Assembly (NCBI RefSeq): GCF_019061365.1
Contig: NZ_JAHPPD010000013.1
Coordinates: 1-38,475, forward strand
Length of the DNA: 38,475 bases
Reading direction: 5' to 3'
Source: Lentilactobacillus dabitei
GTDB taxonomy: Bacteria > Bacillota > Bacilli > Lactobacillales > Lactobacillaceae
Position numbers and translations under genes: made by a program. Each line of letters starts with the position of its first letter. Positions within the stretch are counted from its first letter, which is position 1. The notes below the pieces were generated by a model. The model had not been told where the DNA came from. It made no database searches and saw only the letters and a list, made by a program, of their open reading frames with translations. Of this stretch, positions 1-7,941 are shown piece by piece.

Positions 1-4
1 GGTC

Positions 5-43
5 AAAACAAAAAGAGCCCTAATCACAAAGTGATTAGAACTC
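5..43 (-). terminator. Rho-independent terminator, minus strand
   Basis: Read on the minus strand, an 8-bp perfect stem (CTAATCAC / GTGATTAG, loop TTT) is extended by an outer GAG/CTC pair and followed by TTTTTGTTTT. It lies about 100 nt beyond another minus-strand terminator after the penicillin-binding protein gene, so it either backs that one up or ends or attenuates a separate short transcript. Confidence 0.75.
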
Positions 44-140
44 GAATTTAGTTTCACCAACAACAGTTGACGAAGAGCCTCCAAAAAACAGGAATGGTTG
101 TCCTTTTCATTAGTTGGAACCAATTCGAGCGTATTTAGCC

Positions 141-172
141 AAAAGAACGCCAAGGCAAACAGCAACTTGGCG
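141..172 (-). terminator. Terminator of the recU-ponA operon
   Basis: On the minus strand CGCCAAG pairs with CTTGGCG around an 11-nt loop, followed by TTCTTTT. It lies directly after the stop of the PBP1A gene. Confidence 0.8.
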
Positions 173-185
173 TAGACAATCTTCT

Positions 186-2513
186 CTATGGATTGGTTTG
201 ATTTCCGTTCGTATCAGTTCCGTTATTATTATCTGGGGTTGTATTGTTATCAGTACTATTGCTGGTATCATTACTACCGTCAGTACTTGAATCTGAAGAT
301 GCCGAGGATGAATTGGCATTATCATTTCCAGAGCCATCACCGCTTGGTTCTTGAGTTGTTGGTGTTTCAGACGATTCAGTTGTCCGGTCACTTCGTTCTG
401 AACTTTCGTTACTTCGTGGCTGCGTGACAGTGGTGTTACTTGAATCACTGCCTTGGTCAACAGTGTAGCCGCTGGTTGTTTGACTTGAGCTATTGTCCGC
501 AACCGTGCCCGGATAGCCGGCAACATAATATTCAGTTTGACTGCCACGGGTGGTTGCCACAACATCGTCCGGCTTGGTCCAATCAGTATTTGGTTTATCT
601 TGTGAAATATAACCCATAACTGATTTATAGATCTGCTGGGCAATCGTTGTTTCAGTCGGTGAGATATAGGAGTTGGCTTTAAATTGATGATCGTACCCAG
701 TCCAAATCGCGAGTGAATAATTTTTGGTAAATCCGGAGAACCAAGAATCCATGGACGAATCTGAAGGAACTTGGTTAATGTAGTCGTCAGGGTATTGCGT
801 GGTACCCGTTTTCCCGGCTTCAAATAAACCAGAGACTTTTGCGGCAGTTCCCGATCCATTCGCATCCGTCATAACCCCTTTGAGCATATTTGTGATCATG
901 AACGCGGTGGCGGGGGACATCGCCCGTTTGCCCTGACTGTGATACTTATGAGTAACGCCATTGACTTGGGTTACTTTTCGGATTAGGTAGGGTTTATAAT
1001 ATGTGCCACCGTTTGAGAAAGCCGCATAGGAGGCCGCTAACTGTTCTGATGAGATATACAGGCCAATCCCATTTTGAAGTTCAAGCGGCTTACTGAATGA
1101 CATTCCCAAACTTTTGAGGAATTTAGTTGCTCGAGGAACCCCAACATTTTCCAAAGTACGGATTGCCGGAATATTCCGCGATTCAACTAATGCTTTTCGC
1201 ATCGTGATTGTTCCTTGGTATTTATTATCAAAATCCATCACAGATTTGTCAGAGCCGGCATAAGTATATGGGGTATCTTTGACCGGTTGATAAGTTGGAT
1301 ACTTGAGGTACTGGATTGCAGGACCATAATCCATAATTGGCTTGGCAGTTGAACCTGAAGATCGGCCGGTTTGAACGGCTCGGTTTAACCCGAAAGCGAC
1401 TTTAATTTTTCTACCACCTTGCATGGCAAGAACTTTACCATTGTTGGGATTGACTAAGGTTGCCCCAAGCTGGAATCGATTACTTGGATAAACAATCCCT
1501 GAAGAGGTACCATTTGCGACATTGTACAGTTTCTTTTGGGCATTTAAGTCTAAATTCGTGTAAACTTTCAGGCCACTATTTGTTTTGTAGCCTTTATCAT
1601 GAAGCTCTTCTATTGTTTGTTTGAGATAAGAATCGATATATTTGGACGTTTTTTCAGAAGTTTTGGCTTTGGCATGTGTTTTTGACAGGTTACGCTGAAC
1701 GCTGACATTTTTCGCATTCTGGGCCTGTTGCTCCGTGATTACTTTATTTTTAACCATTGCATTGAGGACTTCGTTACGTCGTTCAGTCGCGTATTTTGGA
1801 TATTTATACGGATTATATAGGGTCGGGGACTGCGGCATCCCAGCTAACATGGCAAATTCTGGTAATGTCAGGTGATCAAGAGTCTTATTATAATAGAACT
1901 CAGCCGCCGTTTGCATCCCGTAAACTCCATTGCCCATATACACTTTATTAATATAGAATTCTAAGATTTGACTCTTGGAGTAGTGTCGTTCCACTTTAAT
2001 AGCCAGCCAAGCTTCTTGGGCTTTTCGCTTTAAAGTTCGGTCACTGGCAGCAGTTGAAAAGACTGATAATTTAACTAATTGTTGGGTTAACGTACTACCA
2101 CCCTGAAGACCCAGGGAAGACCCGGTGACGTTTGAAATGGCAGCTCCCATAATTCTAATCGGGTCGACACCACCATGTTTGTAAAATCGGCGGTCCTCAA
2201 TTGAAACGACAGCTTGCTTCAGCGTCTTTGGAATCTTCTTGGATTTAACGTAATCCCGGTTTTGACTTCCTAATCTGGAAATCACATGACCATTTGCATC
2301 ATAAAACTTGGTCGAATTATCACTTGAAAGGGCAGAACGGGTAATCTGTGGGGCACTGGATGCATAAAAAGTAAACAAACCTGCACCGAACAAAATGATC
2401 AGGCCGAAGAAAATTAAAAGATACTTTAAAATTCTTTTAAACGGTCCTTTTTTCTTGGTAAACTGGCGTCCGCGTCGACGTTCGGCACGAGACTTAGGAC
2501 TATTCTGTGACAT
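186..2513 (-). CDS. ponA: Class A penicillin-binding protein 1A
   Basis: Bifunctional peptidoglycan glycosyltransferase and DD-transpeptidase that polymerises lipid II and cross-links the wall at the outer membrane face. The 775-residue protein has a basic cytoplasmic N-terminus, one membrane anchor at about residues 29-51, a glycosyltransferase domain with the catalytic glutamate E106 in EDRRF and the GGSTLTQQL motif, then a transpeptidase domain with STAK (S388, K391), an SRN motif and AGKTGT (K568). The last ~110 residues are a low-complexity Ser/Asn/Thr/Asp tail, probably wall-embedded. It follows recU with an 18-bp gap, the usual Firmicute recU-ponA operon, and is closed by a terminator. 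All catalytic motifs are present. Confidence 0.95.
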   Translation of the reverse strand: MSQNSPKSRAERRRGRQFTKKKGPFKRILKYLLIFFGLIILFGAGLFTFYASSAPQITRSALSSDNSTKFYDANGHVISRLGSQNRDYVKSKKIPKTLKQAVVSIEDRRFYKHGGVDPIRIMGAAISNVTGSSLGLQGGSTLTQQLVKLSVFSTAASDRTLKRKAQEAWLAIKVERHYSKSQILEFYINKVYMGNGVYGMQTAAEFYYNKTLDHLTLPEFAMLAGMPQSPTLYNPYKYPKYATERRNEVLNAMVKNKVITEQQAQNAKNVSVQRNLSKTHAKAKTSEKTSKYIDSYLKQTIEELHDKGYKTNSGLKVYTNLDLNAQKKLYNVANGTSSGIVYPSNRFQLGATLVNPNNGKVLAMQGGRKIKVAFGLNRAVQTGRSSGSTAKPIMDYGPAIQYLKYPTYQPVKDTPYTYAGSDKSVMDFDNKYQGTITMRKALVESRNIPAIRTLENVGVPRATKFLKSLGMSFSKPLELQNGIGLYISSEQLAASYAAFSNGGTYYKPYLIRKVTQVNGVTHKYHSQGKRAMSPATAFMITNMLKGVMTDANGSGTAAKVSGLFEAGKTGTTQYPDDYINQVPSDSSMDSWFSGFTKNYSLAIWTGYDHQFKANSYISPTETTIAQQIYKSVMGYISQDKPNTDWTKPDDVVATTRGSQTEYYVAGYPGTVADNSSSQTTSGYTVDQGSDSSNTTVTQPRSNESSERSDRTTESSETPTTQEPSGDGSGNDNANSSSASSDSSTDGSNDTSNSTDNNTTPDNNNGTDTNGNQTNP

Positions 2514-2531
2514 AGAGTTCTCCTTCGTATC

Positions 2532-3131
2532 TTAATCAATGATTGAATCAACCGCCCGCAAATAGGGAAGCAGTGGGTTAATTCTGTATGGAACTAAAAA
2601 ACCGGTTTCTTCGATGACTTTTCTTGGAATGGATTTTCGACCTCCTGAATTTTGGTTATCCCAGTAGTCAATCAGCGTGGTTGCTTTGAGAACAAAGACG
2701 GATTGGTCATTCACAAATTTGATGACAGCAAAACAAATACCTTGTTGCTTTAGACATTGTCTCATATGTTCCACTTGATGTTTATGAAAATTCTTTAAAG
2801 GAAATGATGTCCGATTCTTGGTCTCTTTGGCATCAAAGTCGATGTAGCGGCCTTTGTAAACGCCGTTATAGTCGGTCGTTGAAGAGCGTCGAAAATAAGC
2901 CTCGTTAATTCTGGCGGCACTTCGCTTGGGATAATCCACCGAAACAATTTGAATGGGGGTCGGCTTCTTGTGAATGACCGCAATTCCATTATTCAGGTAA
3001 TAGGTATTGCTTTTATTAATCTCATCTTCTAGCGTCATTCCTCGATTTGAAAAATCTATGGCGTCGTTGTGTTCATTCGTAGAGGCCGGTTGTTCGTAAA
3101 ATTGATTGCCATTGGGGTATCTAATAGTCAT
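2532..3131 (-). CDS. recU: Holliday junction resolvase RecU
   Basis: Cuts four-way DNA junctions in recombination and repair and helps chromosome segregation. The sequence carries the family blocks SNRGMTLEDEIN, IHKKPTPIQIV, TDYNGVYKGRYIDFDAKETK (the nuclease D-x-E-x-K core) and NFHKHQ. The frame can be extended upstream to a TTG at 3179, but I place the start at the ATG ending at 3131 because RecU proteins begin with a short Met-Xaa-IRYPNG segment there and an AAGGA sequence lies 12 nt upstream. That gives 199 residues, close to the usual ~200. First gene of the recU-ponA operon, divergent from ypsA. Confidence 0.93.
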   Translation of the reverse strand: MTIRYPNGNQFYEQPASTNEHNDAIDFSNRGMTLEDEINKSNTYYLNNGIAVIHKKPTPIQIVSVDYPKRSAARINEAYFRRSSTTDYNGVYKGRYIDFDAKETKNRTSFPLKNFHKHQVEHMRQCLKQQGICFAVIKFVNDQSVFVLKATTLIDYWDNQNSGGRKSIPRKVIEETGFLVPYRINPLLPYLRAVDSIID

Positions 3132-3259
3132 GAACTGAAAGCTTCCTTTTTGATTGTGAATAGTTACATTGTACTGCAAATTTGGAAAAAATAATCATAA
3201 TAATGTTATTATATCAAGAGTGGGTATTAATGAAAATAATTTATTGTAAGGGTGATACT

Positions 3260-3832
3260 TTGAGCCGCTTGTGGATAACTGGCTACCGAAACTATGAATT
3301 AGGGATCTTTAAGGACGATGATCCTAAACTAAAAGTAATTGATTCAGTGTTAAAGGCTGAACTGGTTCAAGCAATTATAGATGGAACTGACTGGATTATT
3401 TCTGGTGGCCAGCTTGGTGTTGAACAATGGGCGTTAAGAGTTGGAACTGATTTGAAGAAAGATTATCCGGGGGAATTTCAAACCGCGATGATGCTTCCAT
3501 TTTTGGAATTTGGCAGTAATTGGAACGCGGCTAATCAGGAGAAATTTGCCAAGATTAAAAGTCTCGTAGATTTTTCTGCCGTGGTGAGTCAAAAGCCCTA
3601 TACTTCGCCAGAACAATTAAGAAATTATCAAGAATTTATGTTAACCCATACAGACCAGGCAATCTTGATATATGATTTAGATAATCCAGGAAAGACCCAA
3701 TACGATTTCGACAAAATTAAAAAATTTGCTGAGAATCATCCGTATCCGTACAAATTAATCACTTTCGATGATTTGCAGGCGGCTGCAGATGAATATCAAG
3801 AAAACTTAAATAATGGTTCCCAAGACAACTAA
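3260..3832 (+). CDS. ypsA: YpsA family SLOG-like protein (DUF1273)
   Basis: About 190 residues. The core LWITGYRNYELGIFKDDD, followed by WIISGGQLGVEQWA and NPGKTQYDF, matches the YpsA family, a Rossmann-like SLOG fold presumed to bind a nucleotide-type ligand. In Bacillus and Staphylococcus YpsA has been linked to cell division alongside GpsB, which is the next gene here. The frame is open further upstream (ATG at 3230), but the TTG at 3260 fits the family N-terminus and has an AAGGGTG Shine-Dalgarno just upstream. The molecular function is unproven. Confidence 0.85.
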   Translation: MSRLWITGYRNYELGIFKDDDPKLKVIDSVLKAELVQAIIDGTDWIISGGQLGVEQWALRVGTDLKKDYPGEFQTAMMLPFLEFGSNWNAANQEKFAKIKSLVDFSAVVSQKPYTSPEQLRNYQEFMLTHTDQAILIYDLDNPGKTQYDFDKIKKFAENHPYPYKLITFDDLQAAADEYQENLNNGSQDN

Positions 3833-3889
3833 ACTATGATATTATTTTATTGGTTTGTTGCAAATTAAAGATGAGGTGTACCCAATAGT

Positions 3890-4270
3890 ATGGAAAACAT
3901 TAATTATACTCCGAAAGATATTCTTCAAAAAGAATTTCGACAAAAGATGCGGGGCTATGATCCCAATGATGTCGATAGCTTTTTGGACAATATAATCAAA
4001 GATTACGAGGCCTTTAATAAGCAATTGCAAGAATTGAGCGACGAAAATGAACGGCTTAAGGTTCAGGTCGATGAACTGAACAAGCAGATTGCCGTTTCTG
4101 GTACTCAACCACTTCCAACTGCTGGTGTCGCGCCAAGTCGGGCTACTACTGCCAGCCAGCCAATGTCCAGCGCAACTAATATGGACATTCTAAAACGTTT
4201 ATCCAATTTGGAACGGCGAGTATTTGGGTCTCAGTTAGACAATAATGCCAACGATTCCCATAGACTTTAG
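3890..4270 (+). CDS. gpsB: Cell-division/elongation regulator GpsB
   Basis: A 126-residue DivIVA-like protein. Residues 1-70 hold the lipid-binding and coiled-coil DivIVA domain (NYTPKDILQKEF, MRGYDPNDVDSFLDNIIKDYE). A flexible Gln/Ser/Ala/Thr-rich linker follows, then a short C-terminal helix that normally trimerises (MDILKRLSNLERRVFG). GpsB docks class A penicillin-binding proteins at midcell, so the PBP1A gene 1.4 kb away is a plausible partner. It sits between ypsA and rnpB as in other Firmicutes. A GAGGTG Shine-Dalgarno lies upstream of the ATG. Confidence 0.93.
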   Translation: MENINYTPKDILQKEFRQKMRGYDPNDVDSFLDNIIKDYEAFNKQLQELSDENERLKVQVDELNKQIAVSGTQPLPTAGVAPSRATTASQPMSSATNMDILKRLSNLERRVFGSQLDNNANDSHRL

Positions 4271-4292
4271 TTTCAAGTAATTTTATACCAGC

Positions 4293-4683
4293 TGGTGTAA
4301 ATCCTGAGTAATTGCGGTCGTATTATTACGGCTGAGGAAAGTCCATTCTCGCACAGGCTGAGATGCCTGTAGTGATCGTGCTCGGTGAAAAAATAAGCCG
4401 GGGGACTCTTAATTGAGTTACGGCGGAACAAGCAGCTAAGGCTTTGCTATGCTGTTTGTTCCCTAAGGTGCCACAGTGACGAACAATGTAGGAAACTATA
4501 TTGATGGAACGCGGTAAACCCCTCGAGCGGGAAACCCAAACTTTGGTAGGGGAGCTTCACACACGGTAAATGAACCAAGTGTGGGGGAGAGGTCCTTGTG
4601 ACTTCTCAGATAGATGATTACTACTTGCTTTATCGTCCTGGGATAAAGTAAGCACAAAACATGGCTTATAGGGATTTACACCA
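4293..4683 (+). ncRNA. rnpB: RNase P RNA, class B (Bacillus type)
   Basis: Catalytic RNA subunit of the enzyme that matures tRNA 5' ends. The conserved elements appear in order: GAGGAAAGTCC at 4334-4344, TCGCACAGGCTGAGATGCC-type sequence near 4350, GGTGCCACAGTGACG near 4467, GGAACGCGGTAAACCCCTCG near 4506, and ACAAAACATGGCTTA near 4655. The ends are set by the P1 pairing of TGGTGTAAATCC (from 4293) with GGGATTTACACCA (to 4683). A strong terminator follows at once. Position between gpsB and ypsC is conserved in Bacillus-like genomes. Confidence 0.96.
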
Positions 4684-4693
4684 AACAGGTTGG

Positions 4694-4717
4694 GTGGGAG
4701 CTTGCTCCCACTTTTTT
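4694..4717 (+). terminator. Terminator of rnpB
   Basis: Perfect 8-bp GC-rich stem GTGGGAGC / GCTCCCAC with a TT loop, followed by TTTTTT. Confidence 0.95.
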
Positions 4718-4749
4718 GTTACACAAAACTAGAAATGAGATGAACATCA

Positions 4750-5910
4750 ATGAAATTTAATTTAATTGCAACTTGTGCTGCAGGAATTGAGGCACTGGTT
4801 GGTAAAGAACTCCGAGATCTTGGTTACGATGTCCAAGTTGAAAATGGCCGGGCACGATTTGAAGGCACAGAAGAAGATATTATTAAAACCAATTTATGGC
4901 TGAGAACGGCTGATAAGATCAAGATTGTGATTGATGAATTTGATGCCCAGACTTTCGACGAGTTGTTTGAACAAACGACTGCCATTGCTTGGGACAAGAT
5001 GTTGCCGATGGACGCTGCCTTTCCAGTCGAAGGGCGGTCAAAAAACTCCAATCTGCACAGTGTTCCTGACTCACAAGCGATTGTTAAAAAAGCGATTGTC
5101 AACGAATTGAGTACCGCTTATCACCGTCACACAAGATTACCAGAAACGGGGGCTGAATTTCCGTTAGAAGTCGCCATTAGCAAAGATCATGTGATGTTAA
5201 CATTGAACACAACGGGTGCCAGCTTGTTCAAGCGAGGATACCGGGTGGAAAAAGGGGAAGCACCCTTAAAAGAGAATATGGCGGCCGCATTGGTCATGCT
5301 GACAAACTGGTACCCAGACGTGCCGTTTTTAGACCCATTCTGCGGTTCTGGGACAATTCCAATCGAAGCTGCACTGGTTGGTCGGAATATTGCTCCTGGC
5401 TTTAACAGGGACTTTATATGCGAACAATGGCCATGGATTGATGCAGATATGGTTCAACGCGTCCGCGATGAAGCTGACGCCAAAGCAGATTATGATACCG
5501 AACTTGATATTTCTGCCAGCGACATTGACGGCAATATGATCGAAATTTCAAAGCGAAATGCTGAAGAAGTTGGCCTACTAGATGATATTCAGTTCAAACA
5601 GTTGGCGGTTGCTGATTTCAAAACAGATAAGGTAAATGGTGTGATTGTCGGCAATCCCCCTTATGGTCAACGAATGAGTGATGCAACTCGGGCTCACGAA
5701 CTTTACCGACAAATGGGCAAGACGTTTAAACCTTTAACAAGTTGGTCAAAATATTTTCTAACTTCCGACTTGGAATTCGAAAAATATTATGGTCAAAAAG
5801 CAACTAAGCGCAGAAAGTTGTACAACGGTTCTATTAGAACGGACTATTTCCAATTCTGGGGAAAGAAAGTTCGTGATTTAAGCAGTTTAAGCAGTTTTAA
5901 AGAAAAATAA
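4750..5910 (+). CDS. ypsC: THUMP-domain class I RNA methyltransferase (RlmL/YpsC type)
   Basis: A 386-residue SAM-dependent methyltransferase, expected to make N2-methylguanosine in 23S rRNA as the N-terminal half of E. coli RlmL does. The N-terminus (LIATCAAGIEALVGKEL) and a THUMP-like RNA-binding region occupy about residues 1-160. The methyltransferase domain has the SAM-binding motif DPFCGSGT (195-202), the acidic SASDID loop and the catalytic NPPYG motif (302-306). It follows rnpB, its usual neighbour. The exact target is inferred from the family. Confidence 0.9.
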   Translation: MKFNLIATCAAGIEALVGKELRDLGYDVQVENGRARFEGTEEDIIKTNLWLRTADKIKIVIDEFDAQTFDELFEQTTAIAWDKMLPMDAAFPVEGRSKNSNLHSVPDSQAIVKKAIVNELSTAYHRHTRLPETGAEFPLEVAISKDHVMLTLNTTGASLFKRGYRVEKGEAPLKENMAAALVMLTNWYPDVPFLDPFCGSGTIPIEAALVGRNIAPGFNRDFICEQWPWIDADMVQRVRDEADAKADYDTELDISASDIDGNMIEISKRNAEEVGLLDDIQFKQLAVADFKTDKVNGVIVGNPPYGQRMSDATRAHELYRQMGKTFKPLTSWSKYFLTSDLEFEKYYGQKATKRRKLYNGSIRTDYFQFWGKKVRDLSSLSSFKEK

Positions 5911-5957
5911 TCCAATTAATATGTTAAAATAAGAACGACTCGGTTGGAAGAAGTGAT

Positions 5958-7079
5958 TTGTTTTTGAAACAGATAGCGATAATTGGTGGCGGGATCATTG
6001 GCGCGACTGCGGCATTTTATTTAACGAGGCTAACAGGAGCTGACTCTGTTCAAGTGACGTTATTTGATGATGGTGAGGGTCAGGCAACCAAAGCGGCTTC
6101 GGGAATCATTTCACCGTGGTTGTCCAAACGGCGTAATAAACGTTGGTATGCTTTGGCAAAACGTGGGGCTGAATTGATCCCTGAACTTGTCCATGATGCG
6201 CAACTCGGATCAGAGGTTTATGAGCAAACGGGAACAATCGTGACCAGAAAGTCCTCTGAGGATCTAAAAGCCCTGTATACTGAGGCGAAAGAAAAAGCAG
6301 CCATCACTCCTGCAATGGGAGAAGTCCAGCTGCTTTCGGCGATCCAAGTAGGTGAAAGGCTGCCATTCTTAACGACTGCACCCGAGGGCGTCTTTGTGAG
6401 CGGCGGGGCAAAGATTGATGGCGCACAATTTGTCAATCAGCTCTTAGATAATGCTCAAGCACATCACCTCAAAATCGTGCATGGTCGAGCGAAATTCAAT
6501 TCAAACGGTCTGATCACTTGTGATTCCAAGCAAGACAGCTTTGATCGGACGATTGTCGCGACCGGTGCTTGGATGAAAGCGACGTTGGCGCCGTTCGGAT
6601 TAAACCTAGCAGTTCGGCCTCAAAAGGGTCAGCTGATTGAGATCTCAGTCCATACCAAGGAAGCTTGGGATACACTGCCGGTGATGATGCCCGAAGGAAG
6701 CAGTGACATTATTCCCTTCGCCGGTGGAAAATTAGTGATTGGCGCAACTCATGAGGATGATCAACAGTTTGATCTGACACCAACAAAAACCGCTCGTGAC
6801 GAACTCTTGGCAAATGCTGGGGCCTTTATCAGTAGTCTGGCCAAAGAGCAGGTAGTCGATATACGGGTTGGAACTCGAGCTTACACCCCTGATTTTGGTC
6901 CATTCTTCGGTCAATTGCCCACCAATCCGGCGATTGCTGTCGGTGGTGGTTTGGGGTCATCAGGACTAACAACTGGCCCGATCATCGGTTATCTATTGGC
7001 CAAATCTGTTTTGGGTGAATTGGACGAAGACCTTAGCTGCTATACTAAACCGGTAAGTGCCTATCTGACTAATCTTTAA
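5958..7079 (+). CDS. FAD-dependent oxidoreductase, DAO/DadA family
   Basis: A 373-residue single-domain flavoenzyme of the D-amino-acid oxidase fold. The N-terminal dinucleotide motif IAIIGGGIIGA has its glycines at residues 10-15. Family features follow: ASGIISPWLS, a conserved VATGAWM near the middle, and the C-terminal FAD-binding GGGLGSSGLTTGP. Substrate is not readable from the sequence; glycine, sarcosine or D-amino acids are typical. No Tat or export signal is seen, so it is cytosolic. The start is a TTG preceded by GGAAGAAG. Its 3' end overlaps the convergent RNase H-like gene by 11 bp. Confidence 0.85.
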   Translation: MFLKQIAIIGGGIIGATAAFYLTRLTGADSVQVTLFDDGEGQATKAASGIISPWLSKRRNKRWYALAKRGAELIPELVHDAQLGSEVYEQTGTIVTRKSSEDLKALYTEAKEKAAITPAMGEVQLLSAIQVGERLPFLTTAPEGVFVSGGAKIDGAQFVNQLLDNAQAHHLKIVHGRAKFNSNGLITCDSKQDSFDRTIVATGAWMKATLAPFGLNLAVRPQKGQLIEISVHTKEAWDTLPVMMPEGSSDIIPFAGGKLVIGATHEDDQQFDLTPTKTARDELLANAGAFISSLAKEQVVDIRVGTRAYTPDFGPFFGQLPTNPAIAVGGGLGSSGLTTGPIIGYLLAKSVLGELDEDLSCYTKPVSAYLTNL

Positions 7080-7464
7080 TTGCATGTAAAGCTTGTTGTG
7101 CCAGAAAGTGGGCCCCGTGATTTTGGCTGTCGGGAATCCATGTGTTAACAACGGTTGTAAATTTTGACTGGAGATCGATCAGGTGATCAACCTCTGTTTG
7201 AAAATGTTTGGCATAACTCTTGTTGAGGCTGTCAATGACGATCTTGCTATCAGTGTAGTAAAAAACGAATTCATTTGGGTCTTGATTTAAAGTAGCCAGT
7301 TTTTCAAAAGCCTTAATTGCGGCAATAAATTCGGCCTCATGATTATTTGTAGAGGTAATTCGTTGTTTGAATTGAATTTGTTGGCCATCGTGGAGGATTA
7401 AAATCCCAATGGCGGCATGCTGGTTATTCTGGTTGACTGCTGCATCACTATATATTTTATACAT
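7069..7464 (-). CDS. RNase HI-like (reverse-transcriptase-like) protein
   Basis: A 131-residue RNase H fold protein that would cut RNA in RNA-DNA hybrids if active. Three of the four acidic catalytic positions are visible: D7 (YSDAA), the glutamate of NNHEAEF and the aspartate of YTDSK. The fourth, normally Asp in an ADxLA motif, is His (AHFLAQQA), a form seen in some RNase HI-like subfamilies. There is no N-terminal hybrid-binding domain. It is convergent with the flavoenzyme and divergent from the following membrane-protein gene, so it is probably transcribed alone. Confidence 0.8.
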   Translation of the reverse strand: MYKIYSDAAVNQNNQHAAIGILILHDGQQIQFKQRITSTNNHEAEFIAAIKAFEKLATLNQDPNEFVFYYTDSKIVIDSLNKSYAKHFQTEVDHLIDLQSKFTTVVNTWIPDSQNHGAHFLAQQALHAIKD

Positions 7465-7499
7465 TATTAATGACTAACACTTTCTAAGGAGTTTTATTA

Positions 7500-7886
7500 A
7501 TGATAACTCAAAAACGACACTTCTTTTACCAACCAAGTCCACTCGGAAGCATTATTTGTTGGAGCTGGACGTTTGTCATTTTCTTTATTGGGGTCATTAT
7601 CTGGTTGGAAATCACTCATTTTCAATGGATAACGCTATTTTTCTTTGTCTTATTTGCATTTACTGCCTGGGCAGAAATTCATTTTCGGAGTATCCAGATT
7701 TATGATCACCAATTGGTTGTGAGCCGGATTACGAATCCGCATTGGTTGGTGATCGATTTGGATAAAATCTCACATGTCCAAACTTCAAAGTATCAACTAG
7801 GGTTCGTTGCCAAGACAAAGATTTATAGTTTTATTTTACCCGCAAACTCTGTGATTGAAATAAAAGAATTAATTACCCATTGGTAG
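7500..7886 (+). CDS. Small membrane protein, possibly EbsA-like
   Basis: A 128-residue protein with two hydrophobic segments (about residues 17-36 and 43-60) separated by a short turn, then a cytosolic ~65-residue domain of alternating beta-strand character, reminiscent of small PH-like domains. Length, layout and the N-terminal FYQPSPLGSIICWSWTF segment resemble the EbsA-like proteins of enterococci and lactobacilli (sometimes annotated as pore-forming), but this assignment rests on memory of the family and no function is established. The start has a GGAG Shine-Dalgarno. Divergent from the RNase H-like gene. Confidence 0.6.
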   Translation: MITQKRHFFYQPSPLGSIICWSWTFVIFFIGVIIWLEITHFQWITLFFFVLFAFTAWAEIHFRSIQIYDHQLVVSRITNPHWLVIDLDKISHVQTSKYQLGFVAKTKIYSFILPANSVIEIKELITHW

Positions 7887-7941
7887 ACGTCCACAATGTT
7901 GTGTATTGTTCTGTGAAATAGCTTAGGAGGCCGTTATCATT

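Noticed and set aside
54-110. 18-codon minus-strand frame ending in Cys-Cys-Trp just before a terminator, resembling an attenuation leader peptide
   Set aside because: No Shine-Dalgarno before its ATG, no run of one regulatory codon and no downstream gene in view; noted only as part of the twin-terminator region.
110-865. Long open frame opposite the PBP1A tail
   Set aside because: Low-complexity shadow of the Ser/Asn/Thr-rich PBP1A C-terminus; no ribosome binding site or family resemblance.
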